Shown piece by piece: positions 8,947-19,900 of a stretch of 64,000 nt of DNA (the first letter of the stretch is position 1; every line of letters starts with the position of its first letter). The DNA is from Pseudomonas tructae. GTDB taxonomy: Bacteria; Pseudomonadota; Gammaproteobacteria; Pseudomonadales; Pseudomonadaceae. Made by a program: the position numbers and the translations under genes. Below the pieces are notes generated by a model. The model saw nothing but the letters and a program-made list of their open reading frames with translations, did not search any database and was not told the origin of the DNA. The DNA lies in NCBI RefSeq assembly GCF_004214895.1, contig NZ_CP035952.1, positions 2,676,501-2,740,500 on the forward strand, read 5' to 3'.

Positions 8947-10262
8947 ACGCGCCCGCTCCCAATGCCATGGAGCAACTGCTGGCGCAGTATTTGCGCCTGG
9001 AGCATCAGGCCCGTGCTGCGACTTCGGTCCAGACCCTGGCGTTCAGCATGGTCAACGATTCCCAGGCGCTCTTCGGCTTTCGCCACGCCGCGTTGCTGAT
9101 TGCCGGCAAGGTGCGGGCGTTGACCGGTATCAGCGTGGTCGAGCCGAATGCGCCGTTCGTGGCGTTCATCGAGCATGCCGCCGCGCAGCTGGCTAACCAT
9201 GCGCGGCTGGGTGTCAGCGGGCCGCTGAGCGCGGACGATTTCGATCAGGCCAGCCGCGAGGACTGGCAGTCGTTGTCGGCGGCGCATGCCTTCTGGTTGC
9301 CGCTCAAGGACCGTAATGGCGAAGTCTTTGGTGGCGTGTGGCTGGCCCGCGACACCCCCTGGGTCGAGGCCGAGCACAGCTTGCTCAGCCACCTGGGCGA
9401 CTGCTACAGCCATGCCTGGCTGGCCTTGCAGCCGGACAAGCCGTGGCGCCTGCGCTGGCCGGCGCGGACCCGCTGGGCAATAGCCGCCGCAGCCCTGCTG
9501 GTGCTGCTGGTGCCGGTGCGCCAGTCGGTGCTGGCGCCGGCAGAAGTGGTGCCGCGCAACGGTCAGGTGGTGGCCGCGCCGCTGGATGGGGTGATTGCCG
9601 AGTTCCTGGTCAAACCCAACCAGACGGTGCAGGCCGGGCAGGTGCTGGTGCGCTTTGACGCCACCAGCCTCAAGGCCCAGGCCGACGTCGCCGAGCGCAC
9701 CCTCGGGGTTGCCGAGGCCGAGCTCAAGGCCAATACCCAGCGGGCCTTTTCCGATAGCGAATCCAGCGCCCGGCTGGACCTGCTGGCGGCTCGGGTTGAG
9801 CAGAAGCGCGCCGAGCGCGACTACGCCCGCCAGTTGCTGGCACGTGCCGAGGTGCGCGCCGAGCGCGCCGGCATTGCGGTGTTCGCCGATGCCCAGCGCC
9901 TGACCGGCAAGCCACTGCAAACCGGCGAGCGCCTGCTGGAAATCGCCGACCCGGCCCAGGCCGAACTGCGCATCGAGCTGCCGGTGGCCGATGCCCTGAG
10001 CCTTGAGCCCGGTGCCGAGGTCGCGTTGTTTCTCGACAGCGACCCGCTGCACCGCCACGGCGCCGAGCTTGAACGTACGGCCTACCAGGCGCAGACCACC
10101 CCGGCCGGGCAACTGGCCTACCGCCTGGATGCGCGCTTCATCGAGGCACCGCCGCGCATTGGCTTGCGCGGCACCGCCAAACTGTTCGGCCAGCGCGCGC
10201 CTTTGGCGCTGTATGTACTGCGTCGACCGTTGGCGGCCCTACGGCAGACGGTGGGCCTGTGA
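8943..10262 (+). CDS. Inner-membrane adaptor with cytoplasmic GAF-like head and HlyD domain
   Basis: A 439-residue protein with three parts. Residues 1-165 resemble a GAF-type sensor fold (A-F-W-L-P-L-K-D-R-N-G-E-V-F-G-G-V-W-L-A matches the central strands). A single membrane helix follows at about 179-195, then a periplasmic HlyD-like adaptor: V-V-A-A-P-L-D-G-V-I-A-E-F, a shortened Ala/Arg/Glu-rich coiled-coil and a C-terminal barrel. The start overlaps the stop of the first adaptor and its own stop overlaps the next start, so the three proteins are made together. Adaptors with a GAF head are rare; the head may sense a ligand or dock a cytoplasmic partner, but nothing here shows which. Domain assignment of the head is by eye only. 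Confidence 0.8.
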   Translation: MNAPAPNAMEQLLAQYLRLEHQARAATSVQTLAFSMVNDSQALFGFRHAALLIAGKVRALTGISVVEPNAPFVAFIEHAAAQLANHARLGVSGPLSADDFDQASREDWQSLSAAHAFWLPLKDRNGEVFGGVWLARDTPWVEAEHSLLSHLGDCYSHAWLALQPDKPWRLRWPARTRWAIAAAALLVLLVPVRQSVLAPAEVVPRNGQVVAAPLDGVIAEFLVKPNQTVQAGQVLVRFDATSLKAQADVAERTLGVAEAELKANTQRAFSDSESSARLDLLAARVEQKRAERDYARQLLARAEVRAERAGIAVFADAQRLTGKPLQTGERLLEIADPAQAELRIELPVADALSLEPGAEVALFLDSDPLHRHGAELERTAYQAQTTPAGQLAYRLDARFIEAPPRIGLRGTAKLFGQRAPLALYVLRRPLAALRQTVGL

Positions 10263-12358
10263 TGTTGCCGGCGCTGCGCCCGGACCTGCAACTGTCGCCC
10301 GCCGCGCCAGGGCTGGACGGCGCGGCGCAATGGACCCTGGCCGACCCGCTGCGCGGGCGCTATTTCAAACTCGGGGCGCCGGCCATGCGCCTGTTGCGTC
10401 ACTGGGCGCTGGGTGATCCGGCGCGGGTGCTGGCAGCGGCCAACCAGGAACCGGGCATGCCGCTGCCGAGCACAGCCATCGACGAGTTGCTGCGTTTTTT
10501 GCGTGGCCATGACCTGGTCACGGCCAGCGATGATGAGCAGCGTGCCAGCTACGCCGACAAGGCCGCTCGCCAGCGTCAGGGCTTGTGGACCCAGCTGCTG
10601 CACAAATACCTGTTCTTTCGCATCCCGCTGTGGCGCCCGGATGCCTTTCTCAACCGCACCTGGCCCTGGCTTGCGCGATTCGGTCCGGCCTTGTTGCGCT
10701 ACGGCCTGCCGACGGTGCTGTGCCTGGGGCTGTTTCTGGTGCTGCGTGACTGGCAGCGCTTTCTTGCCACCTTCCCGCACCTGTTGAGCCTGGGCGGCGC
10801 GGTGGCCTTCGCTATTGCCCTGGGCTTTGCCAAGTTGTGCCACGAATTTGGCCACGCCTACATGGCCAAGCGCGCCGGTTGCCGGGTGCCGAGCATGGGC
10901 CTGGCGTTCATGGTGCTGTTGCCGATGCTCTACACCGATGTCAGCGATGCCTGGCGGGTGCAGGACCGCCGCAGCCGCTTGCTGATCGGCGCAGGCGGCG
11001 TGCTCGCCGAGCTGTTGCTGGCCTGCGTGGCGCTGCTGGCCTGGTCATTGCTACCCGATGGGGCAGGGCGCACGGCGGCGTTCATGCTGGCCAGCGCCAC
11101 CTGGATCACCACCCTGGCGATCAACCTCAATCCGCTGATGCGCTTTGACGGCTACTTCCTGCTCAGCGACCTGTGGGCGGTCGACAACCTGCAGGGCCGG
11201 GCCTTTGCCGTGTGCCGCTGGCGCCTGCGCGAGGCGCTGTTCGGTTATGGCGAGGCGGCGCCCGAGCCCTTGTCGACGGGCTTGCGCCGGCGTTTGCTGG
11301 CCTGGGGCTACGCCTCGTGGCTGTGGCGTGCGGTGCTGTTCCTGGGCATTGCCCTGGCGGTGTATCACCTGTTCTTCAAGGCGCTGGGCATTTTCCTGAT
11401 GTTGGTGGAGCTGACCTGGTTCATCGCCTTGCCGATCTACCAGGAGGGCCGCCACTGGTGGCAGCAGCGCCAGCGGGCGCAGCCGCGCAAGGTGCTGGGC
11501 CTCGGCCTTGGCCTTCTCGCCTTATTGCTGTTGCTGGTACTGCCGTGGCGCAGCGACGTCGAGGTGCCGGCGTTGCTCGAAGCCTCGCGGGTCAGCGCCC
11601 TGCATGCACCGACGGCGGCGCGTATCCGCGAAATAAAGGTGCAGGACGGCGAGCGGGTGACCCAGGATCAGTTGCTGGTAGTGCTGCAGTCACCGGACCT
11701 GGATTCGCGCCTGAAGATTGTGCGCCAGGAAATCCAGATCCTTCAGGTGCAGTTGCGCCGCCAGGCTGGACGCAGCGAAACCGCCGCTGACAGCGGTATC
11801 ATCGAGCAACGGCTGGCCGAGGCGCTGGCCGAGTACCGCGGGCTCGCCGCCCAACGCGAGCGCCTGAGCCTGCGCGCGCCGCACGCCGGGGTGGTGCGCG
11901 ACCTGGCCGAAGGCCTGGCACCAGGCCGCTGGATTGCCGCGCAATTGCCGCTGGCCGCCGTGGTCGAGGAGGGCGTGCGCCTGCGGGGTTATCTGGCCGA
12001 GGCGGATTTGTGGCGGGTCGAAGCCGGCGCGTCCGGGCACTTTGTCGCCGACGATCCGTTGCGTGCTTCACTGCCGGTCACCTTGAGCGAAATCGATACC
12101 ACCGGGGTCGGCGCCATCGATCAGCAAGCGCTGGTTTCCGACCATCAGGGGCCCATTGCCATCCGCCGTGACGAGAACCACCGGGCGCAACCCTTGCACG
12201 GGCAGTACGGTGTGCGCTTTGCGCTGCAAAGCAGCGCGCCAGGCCCGCTCCAGCGTCCGGTTCGCGGGCTGGTGGTAGTCGAAGGCCAAGGCCAGTCGCT
12301 GCTGGCAGCGGCCTGGCGACGAATGGCCGCGTTAGGAGTAAGAGAAAGCGGATTTTGA
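10262..12358 (+). CDS. M50 site-2-type metalloprotease fused to a HlyD-like adaptor domain
   Basis: A 698-residue polytopic membrane protein. Residues 1-85 form a small soluble domain with the pattern W-x-L-x-D-P-x2-G-R-Y-F-x-L typical of PqqD-like/winged-helix heads of putative peptide zinc metalloproteases. The membrane core carries the zinc motif H-E-F-G-H (194-198) and the distal N-P-L-M-R-F-D-G motif (290-297), both intact, so it should be an active intramembrane protease. After about residue 435 a periplasmic adaptor follows (V-S-A-L-H-A-P-T-A-A-R-I-R-E-I-K-V, coiled-coil, A-P-H-A-G-V-V). The ATG at 10262 overlaps the preceding TGA. Proposed role: inner-membrane component that recognises or cleaves the giant protein encoded downstream and connects it to the adaptors and TolC-like exit. 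Function beyond protease and adaptor folds is inference. Confidence 0.85.
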   Translation: MLPALRPDLQLSPAAPGLDGAAQWTLADPLRGRYFKLGAPAMRLLRHWALGDPARVLAAANQEPGMPLPSTAIDELLRFLRGHDLVTASDDEQRASYADKAARQRQGLWTQLLHKYLFFRIPLWRPDAFLNRTWPWLARFGPALLRYGLPTVLCLGLFLVLRDWQRFLATFPHLLSLGGAVAFAIALGFAKLCHEFGHAYMAKRAGCRVPSMGLAFMVLLPMLYTDVSDAWRVQDRRSRLLIGAGGVLAELLLACVALLAWSLLPDGAGRTAAFMLASATWITTLAINLNPLMRFDGYFLLSDLWAVDNLQGRAFAVCRWRLREALFGYGEAAPEPLSTGLRRRLLAWGYASWLWRAVLFLGIALAVYHLFFKALGIFLMLVELTWFIALPIYQEGRHWWQQRQRAQPRKVLGLGLGLLALLLLLVLPWRSDVEVPALLEASRVSALHAPTAARIREIKVQDGERVTQDQLLVVLQSPDLDSRLKIVRQEIQILQVQLRRQAGRSETAADSGIIEQRLAEALAEYRGLAAQRERLSLRAPHAGVVRDLAEGLAPGRWIAAQLPLAAVVEEGVRLRGYLAEADLWRVEAGASGHFVADDPLRASLPVTLSEIDTTGVGAIDQQALVSDHQGPIAIRRDENHRAQPLHGQYGVRFALQSSAPGPLQRPVRGLVVVEGQGQSLLAAAWRRMAALGVRESGF

Positions 12359-12472
12359 GAGTGCGATTGTCAGACGATTAGCATAAGATGCCATCACAAT
12401 GATCTCACGCCTGACGTGGGGTATTGGGGCGTACGGATCAACGCGCAGCAGCTCGCAGGGATGCTCCACACG

Positions 12473-12979
12473 ATGAACCCACTCGGTTTGAGTTTCCGCC
12501 CCATCGACCAAGGCGACCTGCCTTTGCTCGAGCATTTGTATGCCACCACCCGTGCCGGCGAGATGCGCCACAGCGGCTGGTCGGCCGAACAGATTGCGCA
12601 GTTTCTCAGCCAGCAGTTCGCGGCCCAGCACCAGTATTACCAGGCCCATTACCCGGACGGCGAGTTTCTTCTGATCGAGCGCCAGGGCCAGGCCATTGGC
12701 CGTCTGTACCTGTTCTGGGGGCAGACCGCGCTCAACCTTATCGATATCGCTCTGTTGCCCGCCTGCATCGGCCAGGGCATCGGCAGCGCCATCCTCGCGA
12801 ACCTGCTGCAACGCGCCGACGAGCAGGGGCTGGCGTGCGAGCTCAGTGTCGAGCACTACAACCCGGCGCAGCAGTTGTACGCCCGGCTCGGTTTTGTGCC
12901 GATTGGCGAGTCGGGGGTCTACCGCCGCCTGCGCCGTGAAGCTGACACCTCGGTTTGCCTGAGCACGGAGGCCTCATGA
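12473..12979 (+). CDS. GNAT-family N-acetyltransferase
   Basis: About 168 residues with the GNAT core: an N-terminal F-R-P-I-D-Q-G-D start, central beta strands (G-Q-A-I-G-R-L-Y-L), the acetyl-CoA loop in C-I-G-Q-G-I-G-S-A-I and the A-R-L-G-F-V-P-I-G-E C-terminal strand. The substrate is unknown. AGGGA precedes the ATG at 12473; an alternative ATG at 12461 would add four residues. It lies 114 bases after the M50 gene and overlaps the next gene by four bases, so it belongs to the same transcription unit and may modify a locus component. Confidence 0.82.
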   Translation: MNPLGLSFRPIDQGDLPLLEHLYATTRAGEMRHSGWSAEQIAQFLSQQFAAQHQYYQAHYPDGEFLLIERQGQAIGRLYLFWGQTALNLIDIALLPACIGQGIGSAILANLLQRADEQGLACELSVEHYNPAQQLYARLGFVPIGESGVYRRLRREADTSVCLSTEAS

Positions 12980-13305
12980 ACGTAGCAGCCCAGTTCCCCA
13001 TGCCGACGTTTGCCCAGTTGCAAGCGGCCGACCCCTATGCCTTTGCGCTATGGCTGGGCGCGGACAACCGCGTGGCCATCGAGCGCGTGCAGTTGACCCA
13101 GGGCGTGGCGATGAGTGCCCGCCACGAGTGCTTCCTGGTGTTTTTCGCTTTGCCCGCCGGCCTGTTGCCGCAGCAGGGCGTCTACCGCGTCATTGGCCCA
13201 GAGCAGCAGGAATGGCTGCTGTTGATGACCCCGGTGCAGCCGGAACCCGATGGCCGTCATGTGCTGCAGGCTGTGCTGCACCGCGAGCGCGAGCCGCAGC
13301 CCTGA
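12976..13305 (+). CDS. Small DUF6916-like protein
   Basis: A 109-residue protein (MNVAAQFPMPTFAQLQAAD) with no signal peptide or membrane segment. Its pattern (F-x-L-x-G..., V-x-L-x2-V, S-x-x-F-x-V-F-F-A-L-P, L-P-Q-Q-G-V-Y-R-V, L-L-M-T-P-V) resembles the small DUF6916 proteins commonly encoded beside tail-collar proteins. It overlaps the acetyltransferase stop and precedes the collar gene by 53 bases. Function is unknown. A structural or folding partner of the collar protein is plausible because the two genes travel together. Confidence 0.65.
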   Translation: MNVAAQFPMPTFAQLQAADPYAFALWLGADNRVAIERVQLTQGVAMSARHECFLVFFALPAGLLPQQGVYRVIGPEQQEWLLLMTPVQPEPDGRHVLQAVLHREREPQP

Positions 13306-13358
13306 GCGCCTTGATCTGATCTGTTCACACCCACAACCCCAAAAACAGGTAATGCCAG

Positions 13359-13895
13359 ATGAGTGAGCCCTTTATCGGTGAGATCAAGATGTTCGGTGGC
13401 AACTTTGCGCCGCGTGGTTATGCGATGTGCACGGGGCAGTTGATGGCGATTTCCCAGAACGCCGCGCTGTTCTCCATCCTGGGTGTCACCTACGGTGGCA
13501 ACGGCCAGACGACGTTCGGCTTGCCCGACCTGCAAGGCCGCTCGCCTGTGGGCTGGGGCCAGGGGCCTGGCCTGGTGAACGTGGATCTTGGCGAGTCGGC
13601 AGGCAGCCAGAGCATGACCTTGAGCGTGCAGCAAATGCCGATTCACAGCCATCAGGTGCTGGTTTCGACCGAAGCGGCCAGCACCGACAAGGGCGGCCCC
13701 GCTCTGGTGCTGGCGCAGAGCGCTGATGTCAACCTGGGGACGGTCAACGTTTACGGCAACCCCACCGCCCTGACCAGCCTGTGGCCGCAAACCTGTAGCA
13801 ATGTCGGCGGCAGCCAGCCGTTCGACAAGCGCAGCCCGTACCTGGGCATAAGCATGATCATCGCCACCGAAGGCATCTTCCCTTCGCGACCCTGA
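13359..13895 (+). CDS. Phage-tail-collar (microcystin-dependent-protein-like) protein
   Basis: A 178-residue protein beginning MSEPFIGEIKMFGGNFAPRG. The tail-collar pattern is complete: G-Y-A-M-C-T-G-Q-L-M-A-I-S-Q-N-A-A-L-F-S, G-G-N-G-Q-T-T-F-G-L-P-D-L-Q-G-R, a histidine-rich M-P-I-H-S-H segment and the C-terminal P-Y-L-G-I-S-M-I-I-A-T-E-G-I-F-P. Such proteins are found outside phages in clusters with DUF6916 and in trimeric fibre tips. There are no other phage genes nearby. The role in this locus is unknown; a tip or cap of an exported fibre is one possibility. Confidence 0.85.
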   Translation: MSEPFIGEIKMFGGNFAPRGYAMCTGQLMAISQNAALFSILGVTYGGNGQTTFGLPDLQGRSPVGWGQGPGLVNVDLGESAGSQSMTLSVQQMPIHSHQVLVSTEAASTDKGGPALVLAQSADVNLGTVNVYGNPTALTSLWPQTCSNVGGSQPFDKRSPYLGISMIIATEGIFPSRP

Positions 13896-13908
13896 TGACA
13901 AAACGGTG

Positions 13909-13933
13909 CGGTGGCGCCTGATTTGCGCCACCG
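13909..13933 (+). other. Intergenic hairpin before the giant gene
   Basis: A perfect 9-bp stem (CGGTGGCGC / GCGCCACCG) with a 7-base loop lies 14 bases after the collar gene and 60 bases before the giant gene. No T-run follows, so it is more likely an mRNA processing or attenuation element than a full terminator. Confidence 0.6.
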
Positions 13934-13992
13934 TTGCCAGCGCAGTTCCATAGCAGTTCCAGGGCAACAACCCGTACAGCGTGAGGTGCACC

Positions 13993-16900
13993 ATGAAGTT
14001 CATCGACCGATTCAAACGCCCGGGCCAGCCAGTGCCCGGCGTCTGCGCTGCTGCCGCTCAGGCACCGCTGCTGTTGGCCCTGGAGCCGCGGATCATGTTC
14101 GACGCCTCGGTCGCGGTGGTCGCCCAGGAGGCGACGGCTGAAGCCGACCCTGCCAAGGACACCGCAACCGACGGCGCCCCTGCCGAGAAGGCGGCGCTGG
14201 CCTCGGCAGATGCTGGCGCCGCCGGCGCCAGCCAGCGTCATGAGGTGGTGTTCGTCGATGGCCAGATCAACAACCCGCAGGATGCCCTCAAAGGCCTGCC
14301 GGCGGGCAGTGAGGTGGTGGTGCTCGACCCGAGCAAGGACGGCCTGCAGCAGATGGCCGACTACCTCAAGGGCCGCAGCGACCTGGATGCCATCCACGTG
14401 TTTTCCCACGGCGCCTCGGGTACCGTGCAACTGGGCAATGTCTGGTTGAACAGCGCTAACCTGGCCGATCATGGCGAGGCGTTGCAGTCCATCGGCCAGT
14501 CGCTCAAGGCCGACGGCGACCTGATGCTCTATGGCTGCCAGGTTGGCAAGGATGACGCAGGCCAGGCCTTTGTCAGCCAGTTGGCGAGCCTGACCGCCGC
14601 CGACATCGGTGCGTCCGTCGACGACACCGGCGCCAGCGCACTGGGCGGCAACTGGACCCTGGAACGCAGCAGCGGCCAGGTCCAGGCCACCGCCTTGGCG
14701 CTCAATGATTACCAGGGGTTGCTGGCCACCACCTGGAGCACCGGCACCGCGCCGCTGAGCGGCACCACCATCGGCGCTGGCAGCCGGGTAGTGGTCGGTG
14801 ATTTTGACAATGATGGCGATGCCGACATCCTCTACCAGACCGTTGGCAACGGTACGCCCTGGGCCTATGCGCGCAGTAACGGCAACGGCTCCTTCACCTT
14901 GCAAACCCTGGCCCAGTCACCGTTTGCCGGGCTGACGCTGCCGGACCACACCGGCTTCAACTACCATGTCGCCGACTTCGACGGTGACGGCGACCTGGAT
15001 GTGCTGGCGGGCGTCAACAGCACCACCGGCACCTACCTGCGCAATGACAGCGGCAGCTTCAGCAGCCAGTCGACGGCGAGTTTCCCGGCACCGGGGGCCG
15101 GTTCGCGCATGCTGGCCGGCGACTTCGACAATGATGGCGACGCCGACCTGCTCTACCAGGTCGGCGCCAACGGTACGGCCTTCGCCTACGCGCGCAGCAA
15201 CGGCAACGGCACCTTTACCTTGTTGACCCTGGCGCAATCGCCCTTCGCCGGGCTGACGCTACCGGATCACAACGGCAGCAACTACTTCGCCGCCGACATC
15301 GACGGCGACGGCGACATCGATGTGCTGGCCGGCAACAACGCCAGCACCGGCGTGTACTTGCGCAACGACGGCGGCAGCTTCAGCAGCCAGTCAACCGCCA
15401 CGTTCCCGTCACCGGCCGCGTTCGGGCGCATGGTGGTGGCCGACTTCGACAGTGACGGCGACGCCGATATCCTTTACCAGACCGGCGCCAACGGTTCGGC
15501 CTTCGCCTATGCCCGCAGCAACGGTGACGGCACCTTCACCCTGCAAACCCTGGCCCAGTCGCCGCTGGCCGGCCTGACCCTGGTCGATCACACCGGCAGC
15601 ACCTACCGCGCCGCCGACTTCGACGGCGATGGCGACATCGACCTGTATGGCGGGGTCAACGGCAGCGCCGGCAACCAGTACATCCAGAACGACCGGCCAC
15701 CGATCGTGGTCAGCTCGACGCCCAGCGACAACGGCGTCAATGTCGATCCCCAAGCCAACATCGTGCTGACCTTCAATGAGTCGGTGACCAAGGGCAGCAC
15801 GGGCAACATCTATATCGTGCGCACCTCCGACAGTGTCGTGGTCGAGACCATCGCCATCGGCAGCGGGCAGATCACCGGCTCGGGGAGCACCTGGACCATC
15901 GACCCGTCGATCACCCTGGCGTTGGGCACCGGTTACGCCATCCGCCTGGATGCCAAGACTTTTGTCGACGGCGACGGCGCAATCTTCAAAGGGGTGAAGA
16001 ACAACACCACGCTGAACTTCACCACCAAGTTCAATGATCCGCCCACGGTGAGCAACCTCAATGGCGACAGCGCCAGCTTTGTCGAAGGCGCATCCCCAGT
16101 GCTGCTCGATGCCGGCGGCAATGCGCTGGTCAGTGACAGCGACTCGGCGGACTTCAACGGTGGCAACGTCACGGTGTCGATCACCGGTAACCGGGCCAGC
16201 GGCGAGGACCTGCTGAGTATTTTCAACCAGGGCACCGGGGCAGGACAGATCGGGGTCTCGGGCAGCAACCTGAGCTACGGCGGGGTGCTCATCGGCACCT
16301 TCGCCGGTGGCAGCGCCAGCAACAACCTGGTGGTCTCGCTCAACGCCAATGCCACAGCCGCTGCCGTGCAGGCACTGGTGCGCAACCTGACCTACAGCAA
16401 CAGCAACGGCGCGGATATCTCGACCCTGAGCCGCACGGTGCAGGTCAGCATCAATGACGGCGACAGCGCCAGCACCACCAGCGCCTCGGTGACCATTGCG
16501 GTCGTCGCCGTCAACGATGCGCCCACCGTGAGCGCCAGCGCCGGCACACCGACCTTTACCGAAGGCGGCGCGCCGGTCGACCTGTTCAACACGGTGCTGG
16601 TGTCGACCATCGAGGCCGGCCAGGGCATCAGCCAGTTGACCTTCACGGTCAGCAACGTCAGTGACCTGGGGTACGAGCGCCTGACCCTCGACGGCAGCAA
16701 CCTTGACCTGCTCAACGGTGCCTCGGGCACCACGGCCATTAACGGCTTCAGCTACTCGATCACACTCAGCGGTTCAACCGCCACGGTCACCTTGAGCAAG
16801 GTGGCGGGCATCAGCACCAGCCTGGTTCAGACCCTGATCGACGGTGTCCAGTACAGCAACCTGAGCAATGCGCCGACCACCGGCAGCCGGGTGATCACCC

Positions 16901-19900
16901 TGAGCAGCCTGCAGGACACCGGTGGCACCAGCAATGGCGGGGTAGACACCACGTCTGTGGCCATTGCCGCGACGGTGACGGTGCTGGCCAGCAACGATGC
17001 GCCGAGCCTGTCGGGCGGGCCGTTCCTGCTGCCGGGCACTAACGAAGACAGCACCTCGAGCGGGCAACTGGTTGCCACGATCCTCGCCGGCTTGACCCAT
17101 GGCGATGTGGACGGTGCCGGCTCGTTGAGCGGTATCGCGGTGATAGCCTCCACGGGCAACGGCGTCTGGCAGTACTCCAGCGACGGCCTGGCCTGGACCG
17201 ACATGGGGGCAGTGTCCGGTAGCGCCGCGCTGTTGTTGTCGAGCAGCTCGCAGGTGCGTTTCGTCCCCGATGGTGCCAACGCCGGCAGCGCCAGCCTGAC
17301 CTTGCGTGCCTGGGACCAGACCAGCGGCACGGCGTCGAGCAACGGTGTGCGCAGCACTGCCGACACCAGCAGCAACGGTGCGACCAGCAGCTTCTCGTCC
17401 GGTACCGCACAAGCGCAGATCACCATCACGGCGGTCAACGATGCGCCGGTTCTGGTGCCGACCGCACCGGTGCTGAACGGCATCACCGATGGCCAACTGA
17501 ACAACGCCGGGCAAACCGTGGGCAGCTTCCTGGCCGGCGTCAGCGATGTCGACACGGGTGCTGTCAGCGGCATTGCCATCCTCGGCCTGAACAGCGGCAG
17601 CGGCACCTGGCAGTACAGCACCGACGGCAGCACCTGGACCGATATCGGCGCGGTGAGCGCTAGCAGCGCCTTGCTCCTGCGCAGCACCGACAAGGTCCGG
17701 CTGGTGCCGGACGGCTCCACCAGCACCGTGGCGAGCCTGACCTACAAGGCCTGGGACCAGACCGGCGCCTCGGCAGGGCAGCAGGGCAGCAAGCTCGACA
17801 CCACGGCCAGCGGTGGCACCAGCGCCTTCTCCGTGGCAACCGACAGCGCCAGCATCACCGTCACTGCAGTCAACGATGCGCCGACGTTGACCGGCAGCAG
17901 TGGCAGCGCCGTGTTCGTGGAGGGCAACAATGTCGCTTCGACCCCGGTGGCGGTCGACAGCGGCCTGACCCTGAGTGATTCGGATAACGCCACCCTGGCC
18001 AGCGCCAGGGTCAGCATCACTGGCAACTTCCAGGCCGGCGAGGACCTTTTGGCCTTCAGCAACGACCTGGCAAGCATGGGCAACATCAGCGCCAGCTACA
18101 ACGCCGGCACGGGCGTGCTGAGCCTGACTTCCGCTGGCGCCAGCGCGACCCTGGCGCAATGGCAGGCGGCATTGCGCGCAGTGACCTACAGCAACGCCAG
18201 CGACACACCCAACACCGCCACCCGGACCTTGAGTTTCGTGGTCAACGACGGTGCCCTCGACAGCCCTGCGGCGACCTGCACCGTGAGCGTCCAGGCGGTC
18301 AATGACACGCCCCTGGTCAATACCTCGGGCGCCTCCTCAGGCTATGTCGAAAATGGCGCGGCCGTGGCCGTCGACAACGGGCTGACCCTGAGCGACCCGG
18401 ACAGCGGCACGCTGGCCAGCGCCAGCGTCAGCATCAGCGCCAATTTCCAGGCCGGCCAGGACGTGTTGAGCTTCATCAACAACCCGGCCAGCATGGGCAA
18501 CATCAGCGCCAGCTACAACGCCGCGACCGGGGTGCTCAGCCTGAACTCCGTCGGCGCCACCGCCACCCTTGCGCAGTGGCAGAGCGCCTTGCGCGCGGTG
18601 GCGTACAGCAACAGCTCGGACAACCCCGACAGCGGCGCGCGGACCGTCTCCTTCACGGTCCACGACGGCTCCAGCAACAGCGCGGCGGCGAGCAGCACCG
18701 TCACCGTGCAGGCGGTCAATGACGCGGGCACCATCACCGCGCCCGGCAGCCTCAACTTCAGCGAAGATACCGCCGGCACGGTTTCGGGCATCTCCATCGC
18801 CGATATCGATGCCGGCAGCGGGTTGGTTACCCTGGACCTGAGCGTGGCCGCCGGGCAACTGAGTGCCAGCAGCGGCCTAGGCGTTACGGTCAGTAGTGTG
18901 GGTTCGGGCCTGTCGCTGCTCGGTACGGTGGCGGACATCAACGCCTTTATCGCCAGCAACAGCCTTTCCTATATTGGCGCAGCCAACGCCAGCGGCAATG
19001 TCAACCTGACGCTGAGCTACAACGATGGCGGCCATAACGGTTCCGGCGCTGCGCAGGTCACCAACCAGGTGGTGACACTGGCCATCGCTGCGGTCAACGA
19101 CGCACCGGTCAACCAGCTACCGGCCAGCCAGAGCGTACGCCAGGACAGCTCGCTGATTTTCAGCAGTGGCAACGGCAACCTGATCAGCGTCAGCGACCCG
19201 GATGCCGGCAGCGGCAACCTGCAAGTGACCCTGACCGCCAGTCACGGCCTGCTGAGCTTGTCGGGCATCAGTGGCCTGACCTTCCTGGTCGGCAGCGGCG
19301 CAAGCGATGGGACCATGACCTTCGTCGGCAGCCAGGGCGACATCAATGCCGCGCTCAATGGCCTGCTGTTCGCACCGGTCGCGGGCTACAACGGTGCGGC
19401 CAGCCTGCAGATCATCACCAACGACCAGGGCGGCAGCGGCAGTGGCGGGGCGTTGTCCGACAGCGACAGCATCGCCATCCAGGTGGCTTCGTTGAATCCG
19501 CAAGTCACCGATGTGTCGAGCAGCGGCGCCAATGGCAACTACAAGACCGGCGACACCCTGAGCCTGACCGTGACCTTCGATCAGGCGGTTACAGTCGATA
19601 CTACCGGCGGCATCCCGACCTTGCTGCTGGAAACCGGCCTCATCGACCGCAATGCCACTTATGTGTCGGGTTCGGGCAGCAATACCCTGACCTTCCAGTA
19701 CACCGTGCAGGCCGGCGACAGCAGCGCCGACCTGGACTACAGCGGCAACAGCGCCCTGGCCCTCAATGGCGCGGTGATTCGCAACGTTACCTCAGACGAC
19801 GCCGTGCTGAGCTTGCCAACGCCGGGCAGCGCCCATTCGCTGGGGGCCAACCGCAACCTGGTCATCGATGGCATCGAGCCGCAGGTCACCAGCGTCAGCG

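Noticed and set aside
13359..13895. Prophage remnant suggested by the tail-collar protein
   Set aside because: No other phage genes, integrase or att sites nearby; the gene is embedded in a coherent secretion locus.
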